Shown in pieces: positions 9,382 to 18,354 of a stretch of DNA of 64,000 nucleotides. This stretch comes from Gloeothece verrucosa PCC 7822 (GTDB lineage Bacteria > Cyanobacteriota > Cyanobacteriia > Cyanobacteriales > Microcystaceae), in NCBI RefSeq assembly GCF_000147335.1, contig NC_014501.1, positions 1,751,501-1,815,500 of the forward strand. The letters run 5' to 3'. Each line of letters begins with the position of its first letter. Within the stretch, counting starts at the first letter, position 1. A program made the position numbers and the translations under genes. The notes under the pieces were generated by a model. It saw nothing but the letters and a program-made list of their open reading frames with translations, ran no database searches and was not told the DNA's origin.

Positions 9382-10227
9382 ATGAACCACATAACCATCC
9401 GCGATCAACTCTTCGAGTGGGGAAAGCGAACTTACCTCATGGGAATTTTAAACGTTACTCCTGACAGTTTTAGTGATGGAGGACAATTTAACACTCTCGA
9501 TGCTGCCTTAGAACAAGCCGCTAAAATGGTAGCCGAGGGAGCAGATATTATTGATCTCGGTGGACAGTCCACCCGCCCCGGTGCAGAAGAAATTTCTTTG
9601 GATGAAGAACTTAAGCGAGTTATTCCTGTGATTAAAGCTTTACGGCCATTAATTTCTGTGCCCATTTCTATTGATACCACAAGAGCCGCCGTAGCGCGAG
9701 CAGCGATTGAAGCCGGAGCAGACCTCATTAATGATATCTCTGGAGGAACCTTTGATGAGCAAATGTTCTTGGTAGCGGCAACATTAGATGTGCCCATTAT
9801 TTTAATGCACATTCGGGGAACTCCCAAAACCATGCAGCAATTAACAGATTATCAGGATTTAATTCGAGAAATAAGCGAGTTTTTCGCTAATCAAATTTTA
9901 AAAGCTATGGCTATAGGCATAAAGCGTTCCCATTTAATGATTGATCCGGGTCTTGGGTTTGCCAAAACTGATCAGCAAAATTTAGAAATCCTCAGACAAA
10001 TTAACCAATTTCGGAGTTTAGATGTGCCCATTTTAGTAGGGCCTTCTCGTAAGCGTTTTATCGGTCATATTTTGCAGCAAAAAGACCCTCAGCAGCGTGT
10101 TTGGGGAACGGCGGCGGCTTGTTGTGCGGCCATCGCATCGGGAGCCGATCTTTTAAGAGTTCACGACGTTAAACCTATGTCTGAAGTCTGTCGGGTTGCG
10201 GATGCCATCTGGCGAAATCATCAATAG
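9382..10227 (+). CDS. folP: Dihydropteroate synthase
   Basis: Condenses 6-hydroxymethyl-7,8-dihydropterin diphosphate with p-aminobenzoate in folate synthesis; cytosolic. The 281-residue length is standard. The signature MGILNVTPDSFSDGG lies near residue 20, with DLGGQSTRPGA at about 60, DTTRAAVARAA and NDISGG in the middle, and the pterin/phosphate-binding DPGLGFAKT and GPSRKRFIG towards the C-terminus. It appears to be a single-gene unit with no obvious ribosome site, which is common in cyanobacteria. Confidence 0.96.
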   Translation: MNHITIRDQLFEWGKRTYLMGILNVTPDSFSDGGQFNTLDAALEQAAKMVAEGADIIDLGGQSTRPGAEEISLDEELKRVIPVIKALRPLISVPISIDTTRAAVARAAIEAGADLINDISGGTFDEQMFLVAATLDVPIILMHIRGTPKTMQQLTDYQDLIREISEFFANQILKAMAIGIKRSHLMIDPGLGFAKTDQQNLEILRQINQFRSLDVPILVGPSRKRFIGHILQQKDPQQRVWGTAAACCAAIASGADLLRVHDVKPMSEVCRVADAIWRNHQ

Positions 10228-10389
10228 ACTTTTTGCACTTTTTGATGAGTTATTAATGCTGGAAAATTGTCGAGTCTGCTTAGAGAAACTTTTAAAATCT
10301 TTATAGACTTTAACACTTAATGATCAATAGACTATGTTTATGTTATCAATAAAATTGTCTAGTGACTAACTTCTGAGCCAAAACTCATT

Positions 10390-10854
10390 ATGAATGGATC
10401 TACTCTCACCAGTGATCATTGTATGATCCCTGTGATCAAATCTCCTCAAGACTATCAAGTCTTTCGAATTAGTCCCCACGATACCAATCGTCTAGCGATC
10501 GTCTTTGATTCTACTTCGGCGGATGATTCTTTAACGGTTTGTGTAGAAATTTTTGATCCTGGGGGAAGCACTCCCACTCATCGCCATAATTTCGCTGTAG
10601 AAATGTTTTTTATTCTCAAAGGAGAAGGAATGGCTATCTGTGATGGAAAAAATATTCCTTTACATCCTGGGGATAGTTTGTTAGTTCGTCCGACAGGTAT
10701 TCATGAAATTAGAAATGTGGGTTCAGGACGATTATATGCTATCTGTTTTATGGTTCCTAATGAGGATTTTTCTGAGTTAATTCGTAGTGGCGTTCCTGAA
10801 CAGTTAGATGAAGAAGATTTAAAAGTTCTTCAAGGAATAGGTAGCTGGGGATAA
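10390..10854 (+). CDS. Cupin-domain protein
   Basis: A 154-residue single-domain cupin. The first cupin motif is seen as PGGSTPTHRHNFAVEMFFILKGEG, which supplies the two histidines and a glutamate for a metal, and the second as HPGDSLLVRPTGIHEIRN. The fold and a bound divalent metal are therefore expected, but the substrate is unknown. Some cupins are dioxygenases, isomerases or binding proteins and nothing here separates these. It has no signal peptide. The gene stands alone, about 160 bases after folP on the same strand. Confidence 0.82.
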   Translation: MNGSTLTSDHCMIPVIKSPQDYQVFRISPHDTNRLAIVFDSTSADDSLTVCVEIFDPGGSTPTHRHNFAVEMFFILKGEGMAICDGKNIPLHPGDSLLVRPTGIHEIRNVGSGRLYAICFMVPNEDFSELIRSGVPEQLDEEDLKVLQGIGSWG

Positions 10855-11018
10855 AATTTTTCCACTCCCAGACGCTGAAAAAAAAACGAGCAGTAACCCA
10901 ATGGATAAGATGTATTGAAAAAAGTTATCCACAGGATTTTTATGAGATTTTAAGCATTGATGAATTTAACCGTTTAGACTTAGATGAAAAAAGCCAAGAG
11001 CAAGCGGCAATCAAGTAA
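10845..11018 (+). pseudogene. Possible 3' remnant of an unknown gene
   Basis: A frame without a start codon, overlapping the end of the cupin gene, reads KRAVTQWIRCIEKSYPQDFY and then EILSIDEFNRLDLDEKSQEQ before TAA. The composition looks protein-like rather than random, as in the C-terminal end of a deleted gene. No parent family was recognised, so this is a weak call. Confidence 0.3.
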
Positions 11019-11084
11019 TCTTGTAAGATTATGATTCAAACTTATGAAAGGGAATGGGAATTATTTAACCCATTCTGAAAATGT

Positions 11085-11597
11085 TCAAGAACAGGACAGA
11101 AAGCTGGATGATGAGGTTCGTTGAAATTTAGAGCGAGAAAACTCACAGTTACAGAGTCTTTCTAAAAAAGCATTAGCCACAGGCAATCCTAACCAAAAAA
11201 TCAGCAATCCCCACCCAGGTAAATGTCCCATCGGCGCAGACAAATCAAAGATTAAATCTGTGCCGCTCAACCAGTATCCCCCCTTGCGCCACCCAAGCAA
11301 TTCGCCAAATTGCTTTTCACTTTCATAATTAAACTGACTGGCTAGGTATTCCCAGATATTTTTCTGAACCGAAAAGCCAAAGCGACCGTCAGAATACTGT
11401 AGCCAAAGAGTATTAATTTTACACAGGGCTTGGGGGGAAACTTTTTGGAAATCGTAGCTATTGATTTCCCACCAGTAAGTTTTATCGATCAGTTTTAGCA
11501 TCAAAGAAGCGGTTTCAAGTTCGCCTTGCTCCCATTGCTGTGCGGCTAAAAGCTTATCGAGTAATCCATAATCAATGTTCGTGTTAATCTTATTCAT
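11085..11597 (-). CDS. GUN4-domain protein
   Basis: A 170-residue protein whose N-terminal 130 residues form a GUN4 domain: DKLLAAQQWEQGELETASLMLKL, then the conserved INTLWLQYSDGRFGFSVQKNIWEYL, and a C-terminal SAPMGHLPGW. GUN4 proteins bind porphyrins and stimulate magnesium chelatase. Many cyanobacteria also have GUN4 domains in other proteins, so this may not be the chelatase partner. After GHLPGWGLLIFWLG the tail is hydrophobic and then Ser/Arg-rich, which differs from canonical Gun4. It could be a divergent paralogue with a membrane-associated end. Confidence 0.85.
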   Translation of the reverse strand: MNKINTNIDYGLLDKLLAAQQWEQGELETASLMLKLIDKTYWWEINSYDFQKVSPQALCKINTLWLQYSDGRFGFSVQKNIWEYLASQFNYESEKQFGELLGWRKGGYWLSGTDLIFDLSAPMGHLPGWGLLIFWLGLPVANAFLERLCNCEFSRSKFQRTSSSSFLSCS

Positions 11598-11968
11598 AAC
11601 TGTTCCCCTATCTAACTAACAATCATAGGAGATCAACTCAGATTATAAGTATATATTGAATAACCCCACCGCCTCGACGGATAGGAATTCTTTATGTCGC
11701 CGAAAACACGACAAAGGCGTATCTAATTACCTTTAATACCTCACTCTATTAGAGCTTGGCTTTACTTTTGTTTTTTCTGTTTGTGAGACTTAGCTTAAAG
11801 CTAATCTTGTTTGATGTTGCGCTTAATTGTAGCCCCTAATGATTTTCGCTTTTTGAGGTTACTGGGCGCTTGTGCTTCTGTATTTCAACAGTGTGTTTAT
11901 TAACGAATTCTAGCACAAAAATTGAGGTTAGAGAAAATATTGTGCTATATTTTTCATATTCTGGGCGC
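11598..11968. other. Intergenic region between aldolase and GUN4 gene
   Basis: No open frame is supported. Two short structures are visible: an imperfect hairpin around 11690-11720 (TGTCG pairing with CGACA) and a 15-base palindrome TTAGCTT-A-AAGCTAA at 11790-11804 that could be a protein-binding site. The phrase CTGGGCGCTT occurs twice, near 11862 and 11961. Confidence 0.3.
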
Positions 11969-13051
11969 TTAAGCAATAGTCACTTCAGAAGAAAGATAAA
12001 CATCTTGAATAGCATGAAATAATTTAATTCCTTCTTCTAACGGACGTTGAAAAGCTTTGCGTCCGGAAATCAGTCCGCAGCCGCCAGCCCGTTTATTAAT
12101 CACCGCAGTACGCACTGCTTCAGCAAAATCATTTTTTCCCGAAGCGCCACCAGAATTAATCAAACCGGCCCGGCCACAATAACAATTAAGCACTTGATAA
12201 CGAGTCAAATCAATCGGGTGATCTGAGCTTAACTGAGTATAAACTCTTTCATCAGTTTTTCCATATTTTTCACCGGTAGCATTAGCAACCGCTTCATAAC
12301 CTCGGTTATTTTCTGGCAGTTTTTGTTTAATGATATCTGCCTCTATGGTGACTCCGATATGATTAGCTTGTCCGGTTAAATCAGCCGCCAAATGATAATC
12401 TTTATCTTGTTTAAAAGCATTATTGCGTAAATAACACCATAAAATCGTCACCATTCCCAATTCATGAGCATGAGCAAACGCTTGACTTACTTCTTGAATT
12501 TGACGATCCGACTCGCTTGAGCCAAAATAAATAGTTGCACCTACTGCCACAGCCCCTAAATTCCAGGCTTGCTCTACACTAGCAAACATAATCTGGTCTG
12601 AACCATTAGGAAAAGTGAGCAGTTCATTGTGATTAAGCTTAACAATAAAAGGGATTCGATGGGCATATTTACGAGATACTAGGCCCAAAACCCCTAAAGT
12701 GGTGGCAACAGCATTACATCCTCCTTCTAAGGCAAGCTTAACAATATTTTCTGGGTCAAAATAGATGGGGTTAGGGGCAAAAGAAGCCGCCGCCGAATGT
12801 TCGATTCCTTGATCCACTGGTAAAATCGATAAATATCCGGTATTGGCTAATCTTCCTGTAGAGTACAATTGTTGGAGACTACGCAGCACTTGAGGATTGC
12901 GATCACTGTGGGCGAAAACTCTCTCGATAAAATCCGCTCCGGGTAAATGCAGTAAGCTTTTAGGAACTTTTGCCTCATAAGTCAGTAAACTTTCTGCTTC
13001 GTCACCTAACCAAGAGGCGAGGGAGAGGGGACTAGATAAAGTGGCTGTCAT
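11969..13051 (-). CDS. fda: Class I fructose-bisphosphate aldolase (FbaB/DhnA type)
   Basis: Cleaves or forms fructose-1,6-bisphosphate in glycolysis and the Calvin cycle by a Schiff-base mechanism. The 360-residue protein matches the cyanobacterial class I aldolase of the DhnA/DeoC superfamily. Visible segments are [19 protein letters not shown], the [15 protein letters not shown] strand, [11 protein letters not shown], the [14 protein letters not shown] strand and the phosphate-binding [11 protein letters not shown] and [15 protein letters not shown]. It lacks the paired histidines of class II enzymes. It is a single-gene unit; cyanobacteria usually also have a class II enzyme elsewhere. 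Confidence 0.92.
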   Translation of the reverse strand: MTATLSSPLSLASWLGDEAESLLTYEAKVPKSLLHLPGADFIERVFAHSDRNPQVLRSLQQLYSTGRLANTGYLSILPVDQGIEHSAAASFAPNPIYFDPENIVKLALEGGCNAVATTLGVLGLVSRKYAHRIPFIVKLNHNELLTFPNGSDQIMFASVEQAWNLGAVAVGATIYFGSSESDRQIQEVSQAFAHAHELGMVTILWCYLRNNAFKQDKDYHLAADLTGQANHIGVTIEADIIKQKLPENNRGYEAVANATGEKYGKTDERVYTQLSSDHPIDLTRYQVLNCYCGRAGLINSGGASGKNDFAEAVRTAVINKRAGGCGLISGRKAFQRPLEEGIKLFHAIQDVYLSSEVTIA

Positions 13052-13184
13052 AGCGCTACTTGAGATTGTTAAGATACTGTCACTCTAGCTTGATCTTAAC
13101 GAGTTTTATTGTTTAATTTCTCCCTCTTAGGGTCAATCTTTCTGGAGATTATCTGTATTTTTTTATACAAATTATTGTCTAAGT

Positions 13185-14666
13185 TTAAAGACTTAACCAT
13201 TGAGCAATTGCTGCGGGTACTGGCAAGAGAATGCTAATTAATAAAGCCAAAGAAAACAACCCTAAAAAATCTCGTTTATTATCTAATTCTGTCACATCAT
13301 TTAGGGCGGGATTATCCACTAATGGCATGAATAATAAAATAATTGCCCAGAGCAAAAACTCACTTTTAATCATGGCCAAAACAAACACCAAAAGGCGTGT
13401 TAATTGACCAATAATAATGCCGGTTTTCTGACCAAACATAGCATGAACAATATGACCCCCATCTAGTTGTCCAACAGGCATTAAATTCAGAGCAGTAACG
13501 ATTAAACCGATATATCCAGCTACCGCTAAAGGATGGAGCGCAATGGCTACCCCTTCGCTCAATTGATTTCCTAAAGCGATTTTACTCAGCACAGCAAAGA
13601 GCAAGGAAAATCTGGGATCAAGGGCTTTAAAATTCAATAAACTGGTATTTTCTGGGTTAATCTGAGCGGTTTGAGATAGGGTGAGTCCCCACAGCAGTAG
13701 CGGCAAAGTGACCAGAAACCCTCCTAAAGGACCTGCAATAGCTACATCAAACAACGCTCTACGATGGGGAACCGGCGATTTCATTTGAATAAATGCGCCA
13801 AAAGTGCCTAAGAAAAAAGGAATAGGAATAAAATAGGGTAGAGTGGCCTTGATTTTGTAATAAACAGCCGCTAGATAATGGCTAAATTCATGAATTCCTA
13901 AAATAGTAATCAGCCCTAAACTATAAGGCAGCCCTTGCAAAATTAAGCTATGATTAGCCTCTAATTGTTGAGGAGTGACCCCACTAATTTCTGTCCCGAT
14001 GACTGTCGTCGTAAACAGAGTAATTAAAAGCAATGATAGGGCAAAAAGAGGACGGTTGAGGGGTTGACTGTCTAGCGGCTGGTTCGTTTTTGACCAAGGA
14101 TTAGCCACTAAAGCAAAAAAGGGTTGCCCTTGTAAACTTTCTTGAAACAGAACAATAAAGCGATCATCAAAAACTTTTTCTACATTTTCCTTAATGGTTT
14201 TATAGGCGACTTCAGGTACCGCTCTTAATTTGCCGCGACAGAGAATCGCTTGAGGACGATAGTCTATTTGTTGTAAATAATAAACTCCCCAGGGAAAACA
14301 ATCTCTAAGTTCTTTTTCTTCATCAACTGTTATTGGACGAACTGTCGGGGTGTTAGCTGGCGGCGGCGTGGGTTCATTATTTGGGGTGATTTCTGTGTTT
14401 GTTTCGTTGGCTCCTGTTTTAGGTCGTCCGATCTGGATTAACCAGCTATACAATAAAGGACAAAGGATAAATGGGCCAAATAACAGCAAAGGAGGAATGG
14501 GTTTATCTTCTCCATAGACTTGCCACCAAATCCCCCAAATAATCGGAAAAATCATCATGACTAGCCAAATCAGCCAAATAGGAGTTTGGGTAATTTTGGC
14601 AACATGACGCTGCAAGAGATAGTAAGTAATAAAACCGATTATAATTAGAAGCAACCAAATTTCCAT
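13185..14666 (-). CDS. Site-2 protease family membrane metalloprotease (EGY-like)
   Basis: A 493-residue polytopic membrane protein. It starts with two N-terminal membrane segments and a proline-rich spacer, followed by a soluble region of about 100 residues. The zinc motif HEFSH is at 259-263, and the second motif LDGGH lies in LMPVGQLDGGHIVHAMFG. Several further hydrophobic segments continue to the C-terminus. This is the layout of plant-plastid EGY proteins and their cyanobacterial relatives, which cut substrates within the membrane. The substrate is unknown. Its start is about 170 bases from the divergent metallo-beta-lactamase-fold gene. Confidence 0.88.
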   Translation of the reverse strand: MEIWLLLIIIGFITYYLLQRHVAKITQTPIWLIWLVMMIFPIIWGIWWQVYGEDKPIPPLLLFGPFILCPLLYSWLIQIGRPKTGANETNTEITPNNEPTPPPANTPTVRPITVDEEKELRDCFPWGVYYLQQIDYRPQAILCRGKLRAVPEVAYKTIKENVEKVFDDRFIVLFQESLQGQPFFALVANPWSKTNQPLDSQPLNRPLFALSLLLITLFTTTVIGTEISGVTPQQLEANHSLILQGLPYSLGLITILGIHEFSHYLAAVYYKIKATLPYFIPIPFFLGTFGAFIQMKSPVPHRRALFDVAIAGPLGGFLVTLPLLLWGLTLSQTAQINPENTSLLNFKALDPRFSLLFAVLSKIALGNQLSEGVAIALHPLAVAGYIGLIVTALNLMPVGQLDGGHIVHAMFGQKTGIIIGQLTRLLVFVLAMIKSEFLLWAIILLFMPLVDNPALNDVTELDNKRDFLGLFSLALLISILLPVPAAIAQWLSL

Positions 14667-14839
14667 ATTAAACAGCCTAATGCGTTGTAGATAACTAACG
14701 TTTTCAAAGATACTTTGTTATTAGAGGAGCTATCGTTTCAGAGAATAATCAGTAAAAATAAGGTTCGGCCCTTAAAATCATTAATAATCCATCTCATATC
14801 ATTCTAACCAACACCACACCTGGAATACTCCTCTTGATC

Positions 14840-15523
14840 ATGATTGAACCTTTGGTAGAAACTAAACGCTCTAAACCCCCAAGATTAATTTTGGAGGGAT
14901 TGTATGCTTTTCCTCCCAATAGAGATATATTGGGGGGGACTTCTTATTTTATTGTAGAAAAGGCTGGTAACATCCTGATCGATTGTCCGGCTTGGGAAGA
15001 AATTAATCAACAATTTTTAACTCAGTATGGGGTTAGATGGCTGTTTGTCACCCATCGCGGTGCTATTAGTCAACATCTCGCTTCAATGCAATCTGTTCTC
15101 AATTGTGAAGTTGTCATCCAAGAACAAGAAGCTTATTTGCTCCCAGAAGTTCCCGTTACCCCATTTGAGCGCGAAATTACGCTCGGTTCTTCGGCTTATG
15201 GTTTTTGGAGTTCAGGCCATTCTCCGGGGTCTTCTTGTTTATACTGGAGTCAGCATGGCGGCGTTCTCTTCTCGGGACGACATTTATTACCTAATCAACA
15301 AGGATATCCTGTTCCTCTACGAACCGCTAAGACTTTTCACTGGTTACGACAATTGCGAAGTGTCGCGGCTATTCGAGAACGCTTTACGGAGCAGACTCTT
15401 AATTATCTCTGTCCAGGGGCTAATACAGGTTTTTTACGAGGTCGCGGGCTAATTGAGCAGCCTTATCAACGTTTATCTGAATTAGACCTTCATCAGCTTC
15501 GCTCCTCTCAAGTTATGTTTTAA
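14840..15523 (+). CDS. Metallo-beta-lactamase-fold protein with degenerate metal site
   Basis: A 228-codon gene. The ATG at 14840 is preferred to an in-frame TTG two codons upstream. The fold is shown by GGTSYFIVEKAGNILIDCPAW, the SSGHSPGSSCLYW segment and VLFSGRHLL. The family's HxHxDH motif is replaced by THRGAISQH, so the first two metal histidines and the aspartate are missing or moved. The later bridging aspartate is replaced in FSGRHLL. It may be a non-hydrolytic relative or bind metal differently. Function is unknown; similar proteins are frequent in cyanobacteria. Confidence 0.78.
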   Translation: MIEPLVETKRSKPPRLILEGLYAFPPNRDILGGTSYFIVEKAGNILIDCPAWEEINQQFLTQYGVRWLFVTHRGAISQHLASMQSVLNCEVVIQEQEAYLLPEVPVTPFEREITLGSSAYGFWSSGHSPGSSCLYWSQHGGVLFSGRHLLPNQQGYPVPLRTAKTFHWLRQLRSVAAIRERFTEQTLNYLCPGANTGFLRGRGLIEQPYQRLSELDLHQLRSSQVMF

Positions 15524-15644
15524 GTTGTGCGAGTTTGTCAAGAAACCTTAACATTAAGCGACAAATTTTCATTTTTTTTCATAAAACTTGATAAACTTTT
15601 ACATACATAAACATAACTCAAACATCAGGAGATAAAAAAAGTCA

Positions 15645-16016
15645 ATGGCAGGATTTTTTGGCATTGGTGGTAAGACAAAGTATGTTGACGAACCCGAGCA
15701 ACCAACACAGTCCAATGGCAACGGAAAAAGCGGAGCTTTCTTTCTAGAGCCGGACGATGCCAAATCTCTTGGCAATATCGAATTTATGCGGAAAGCGTAC
15801 AAGATAAAAAGAAGCTTTCCCAAAACGCTTAAAGGCGCTGGGACAGAAGTCATTGCAGAAATTTCTTCCCTCAAAAAAGCACTAGCTAAAGGTGAAACGA
15901 TAGCTATTGATACGACCTCCGAGTCTTCTCAGACAAGTGCGGCCAATTCCGCTCGCCGCAGTGCTGATGACAGCATGGATATGTTCCGTAAAATGGCTAA
16001 AGATATCAAGAAATAA
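15645..16016 (+). CDS. Conserved cyanobacterial hypothetical protein
   Basis: This 123-residue soluble protein begins MAGFFGIGGKTKYVDEPEQP. A middle segment, FFLEPDDAKSLGNIEFMRKA, is followed by a basic stretch and a Ser/Thr-rich linker, and it ends MDMFRKMAKDIKK. The look of the sequence (a conserved N-terminus, a disordered linker and an amphipathic C-terminal helix) matches a hypothetical family I associate with cyanobacteria, but I know no function. AGGAG lies 11 bases before the ATG. It converges on the DNA methylase gene with a gap of six bases. Confidence 0.75.
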   Translation: MAGFFGIGGKTKYVDEPEQPTQSNGNGKSGAFFLEPDDAKSLGNIEFMRKAYKIKRSFPKTLKGAGTEVIAEISSLKKALAKGETIAIDTTSESSQTSAANSARRSADDSMDMFRKMAKDIKK

Positions 16017-16022
16017 ATCTTT

Positions 16023-16934
16023 TTAAGATTTTGCCACACTGACTCTAAATATAGGTTCAGTGTGGAGTTTTTCTAATTTGTCCTCGTTTTGAGCGGCACT
16101 GTAATTCATGACTAAAACTTCAGAAATTTTCCCCCGTTTTAGCCCATTAGAATTAATAGCTCTAGAAGCCGCTACAGTAACTCTATTATAATCTTTGTAT
16201 AAATTTCTAATAAAAGGCGTATCCGCATTGCTTAACAAGACTTTACATCCTCGTCGAGTTAAGTCATCAACTGTTGACTTAAGCCGCTCTTGCTCATTTT
16301 TATCAAAACCATTGACATCATATCCAGTAAAAGAAGCCGTATCCGAAACAGGATCATAAGGGGGATCAAAATAGATAAAATCTCCTTTTTGAGCGGTTGT
16401 AACTGCTTCTTGAAAATCTTGATTAAGAATCTCTACTTGATTTTCATTCAAATACTTATGAATAGCTCTCAGTACCCCATCATCTAAAATATTAGGTTTT
16501 TTATATCTTCCAAAAGGAACATTAAACTGTCCTTGAGAATTAACTCTAAATAGTCCATTATAACAAGTTTTATTGAGAAAAATAATTCTTGATGCCCGTT
16601 GGATGGGAGGTTTTTCTTTATAATCAGGGGATCTATCCCATGCTCGGATAGCATAATAATAGTCTGGTTCATTTTTATGTTGCCTTAAATCTTCAATTAA
16701 TTCCTCTACAGAATCTCTAATCACTTCATAGCAGTTAATTAATTCCGAATTACTATCATTAATAACCGCTTTCTTGGGCTGTAGATGAAATAAAAGAGCG
16801 CCTCCTCCTACAAAAGGTTCATAATAGGTGGTATTTTCTCTAAATTTTGCTATATATTTGCTAATTTCAGCAATTAATTGTCTTTTTCCTCCGGCCCACT
16901 TCAAAAAAGGTTTGACTAATTTGTTGGTTCTCAT
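16023..16934 (-). CDS. Dam-type DNA adenine-N6 methyltransferase
   Basis: An alpha-class D12 methyltransferase of the Dam/DpnM family, which methylates adenine in GATC. The SAM site is FLKWAGGKRQL near the N-terminus with PFVGGGALLFHL after it, and the catalytic motif IYFDPPYDP is about 190 residues in. The ATG at 16934 places KLVKPFLKWAGG in the standard position; a longer start at 16961 (ATG) or 16964 (TTG) is possible. No restriction endonuclease gene is adjacent, so it looks like an orphan methylase. GATC lies inside the HIP1 octamer common in this genome, which fits a housekeeping role. The C-terminal 25 residues are not part of the core fold. Confidence 0.9.
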   Translation of the reverse strand: MRTNKLVKPFLKWAGGKRQLIAEISKYIAKFRENTTYYEPFVGGGALLFHLQPKKAVINDSNSELINCYEVIRDSVEELIEDLRQHKNEPDYYYAIRAWDRSPDYKEKPPIQRASRIIFLNKTCYNGLFRVNSQGQFNVPFGRYKKPNILDDGVLRAIHKYLNENQVEILNQDFQEAVTTAQKGDFIYFDPPYDPVSDTASFTGYDVNGFDKNEQERLKSTVDDLTRRGCKVLLSNADTPFIRNLYKDYNRVTVAASRAINSNGLKRGKISEVLVMNYSAAQNEDKLEKLHTEPIFRVSVAKS

Positions 16935-17014
16935 AATTTCAAACAGATAAAAATTGCCCATCAAATCATCGCATAATGGACAAAAAATAAGGTGCAGTTT
17001 TTCATCTTAGCCGC

Positions 17015-18136
17015 TTAAGCTTGACAAGTCACCTCGGCCAAAACTTCCCGAATCAGGTCCGATGTAACCTGATCAGTAATGGTAACTGTGCCAATTTCTT
17101 GAGGAAAAATAAAGCGAACTTTACCCGCCTTGACTTTTTTATCAGTTTGTAGGGTTTGAATAATTGCTTCAGCATCCACACCCGCCGGAATTTCTGTAGG
17201 CAGTCCTGCCTTTTTAATTAAAGCATCTTGACGCAAAGCGGCTTGTTCACTCCACATATTGAGTTTAACGGCGATTCTGCCGGCAGCCACCATTCCCATC
17301 GCTACGCCTTCCCCGTGTAGGATTTGGCTATATCCGGTTAAACTTTCGATGGCGTGCCCAATAGTATGACCATAATTTAAAATAGCTCGTAATCCGGACT
17401 CTTTTTCATCTTTGCTTACCACATCAGCTTTAGCTTGGCAAGAGCGCGTAACAATAGTTTGTAATAACTCCTGATTAATCTCAGAAAAATTATCTAATCT
17501 TTCTGCGGCTTCTAAGTGATTAAATAACGCTTGGTCCCAGATCACACCATACTTAATCACTTCTGCCATTCCGGCGCGAAATTCTCGCACTGGGAGAGTT
17601 TTTAAAACGGTAGGATCGATCAAAACTAAACGGGGTTGATGAAAAGCACCGATGAGGTTTTTTCCTTTAGGATGATTAACGCCGGTTTTGCCACCTATAG
17701 CAGCATCTACCATCGCTAAAAGAGAGGTAGGAATTTGTATAAAAGGAATTCCTCTTAACCAGGTGGCGGCAGCAAACCCGGTCATATCGCCAATGACTCC
17801 TCCTCCTAAAGCGATCATTGTGGAGGAACGCTCTAAATAATTTTCTAGTGCCGCATCATAAATTTGAGTAATAGAATCTAAAGTTTTATGAATTTCTCCT
17901 TCAGGAATAAGATGAGTAGTCACCACAAATCCTGCCGCCATTAAACAGTTAACGACGCTCTCCCCATAATACTCATAAATTTGGGGATTAGAGACTAGCA
18001 AAACTTTTTTGCCTAAATTAAGAGGAGAGATCTGATCAGCGAGTTGGGATAAACTAGCTCGTGCGTGAGGTGCTGCGGAGCAGATCACAATATCATAAGA
18101 ATCTTGGGGTAACTTGACAGGTATACGGGTATACAT
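17015..18136 (-). CDS. aroB: 3-Dehydroquinate synthase
   Basis: Second step of the shikimate pathway, converting DAHP to 3-dehydroquinate with NAD and a divalent metal. The 373 residues are of normal length. The nucleotide-binding stretch [19 protein letters not shown], the following [23 protein letters not shown], and the metal-binding [11 protein letters not shown] and [10 protein letters not shown] are all present. It is transcribed away from the 18355 gene; the shared upstream region is about 220 bases. Confidence 0.97.
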   Translation of the reverse strand: MYTRIPVKLPQDSYDIVICSAAPHARASLSQLADQISPLNLGKKVLLVSNPQIYEYYGESVVNCLMAAGFVVTTHLIPEGEIHKTLDSITQIYDAALENYLERSSTMIALGGGVIGDMTGFAAATWLRGIPFIQIPTSLLAMVDAAIGGKTGVNHPKGKNLIGAFHQPRLVLIDPTVLKTLPVREFRAGMAEVIKYGVIWDQALFNHLEAAERLDNFSEINQELLQTIVTRSCQAKADVVSKDEKESGLRAILNYGHTIGHAIESLTGYSQILHGEGVAMGMVAAGRIAVKLNMWSEQAALRQDALIKKAGLPTEIPAGVDAEAIIQTLQTDKKVKAGKVRFIFPQEIGTVTITDQVTSDLIREVLAEVTCQA

Positions 18137-18272
18137 AAATGATTGGGGTCAATTTTCTCAAAGGGCTTGTGTTGTGATGAATTGCTGGTAAGCTTGATCT
18201 AAATCCGAATAAAAAAAAGACCAAACACTTTTAGGCAGAGCATAAACAACCCTGAAACGTTTAAAATGATCT

Positions 18273-18293
18273 GACGGGTTTTTTTTACCCGTC
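18273..18293. promoter_or_regulatory. Stem-loop in a divergent promoter region
   Basis: GACGGGT (18273-18279) and ACCCGTC (18287-18293) form a perfect seven-base stem with a loop of seven Ts, and TTTACTT follows. It sits between the divergent aroB and 18355 genes, 62 bases before the latter. It could be a leader hairpin or the end of a short RNA. No transcript evidence is available from sequence. Confidence 0.35.
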
Positions 18294-18354
18294 TTTACTT
18301 GCATAAGTATAGCTGTAAACTAGAATTAAGTTGAACTTCTTCCCCTGTGTTAAA

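Noticed and set aside
15027..15452. A 141-codon frame inside the metallo-beta-lactamase-fold gene
   Set aside because: It overlaps a coherent gene in another frame and has no recognisable protein features.
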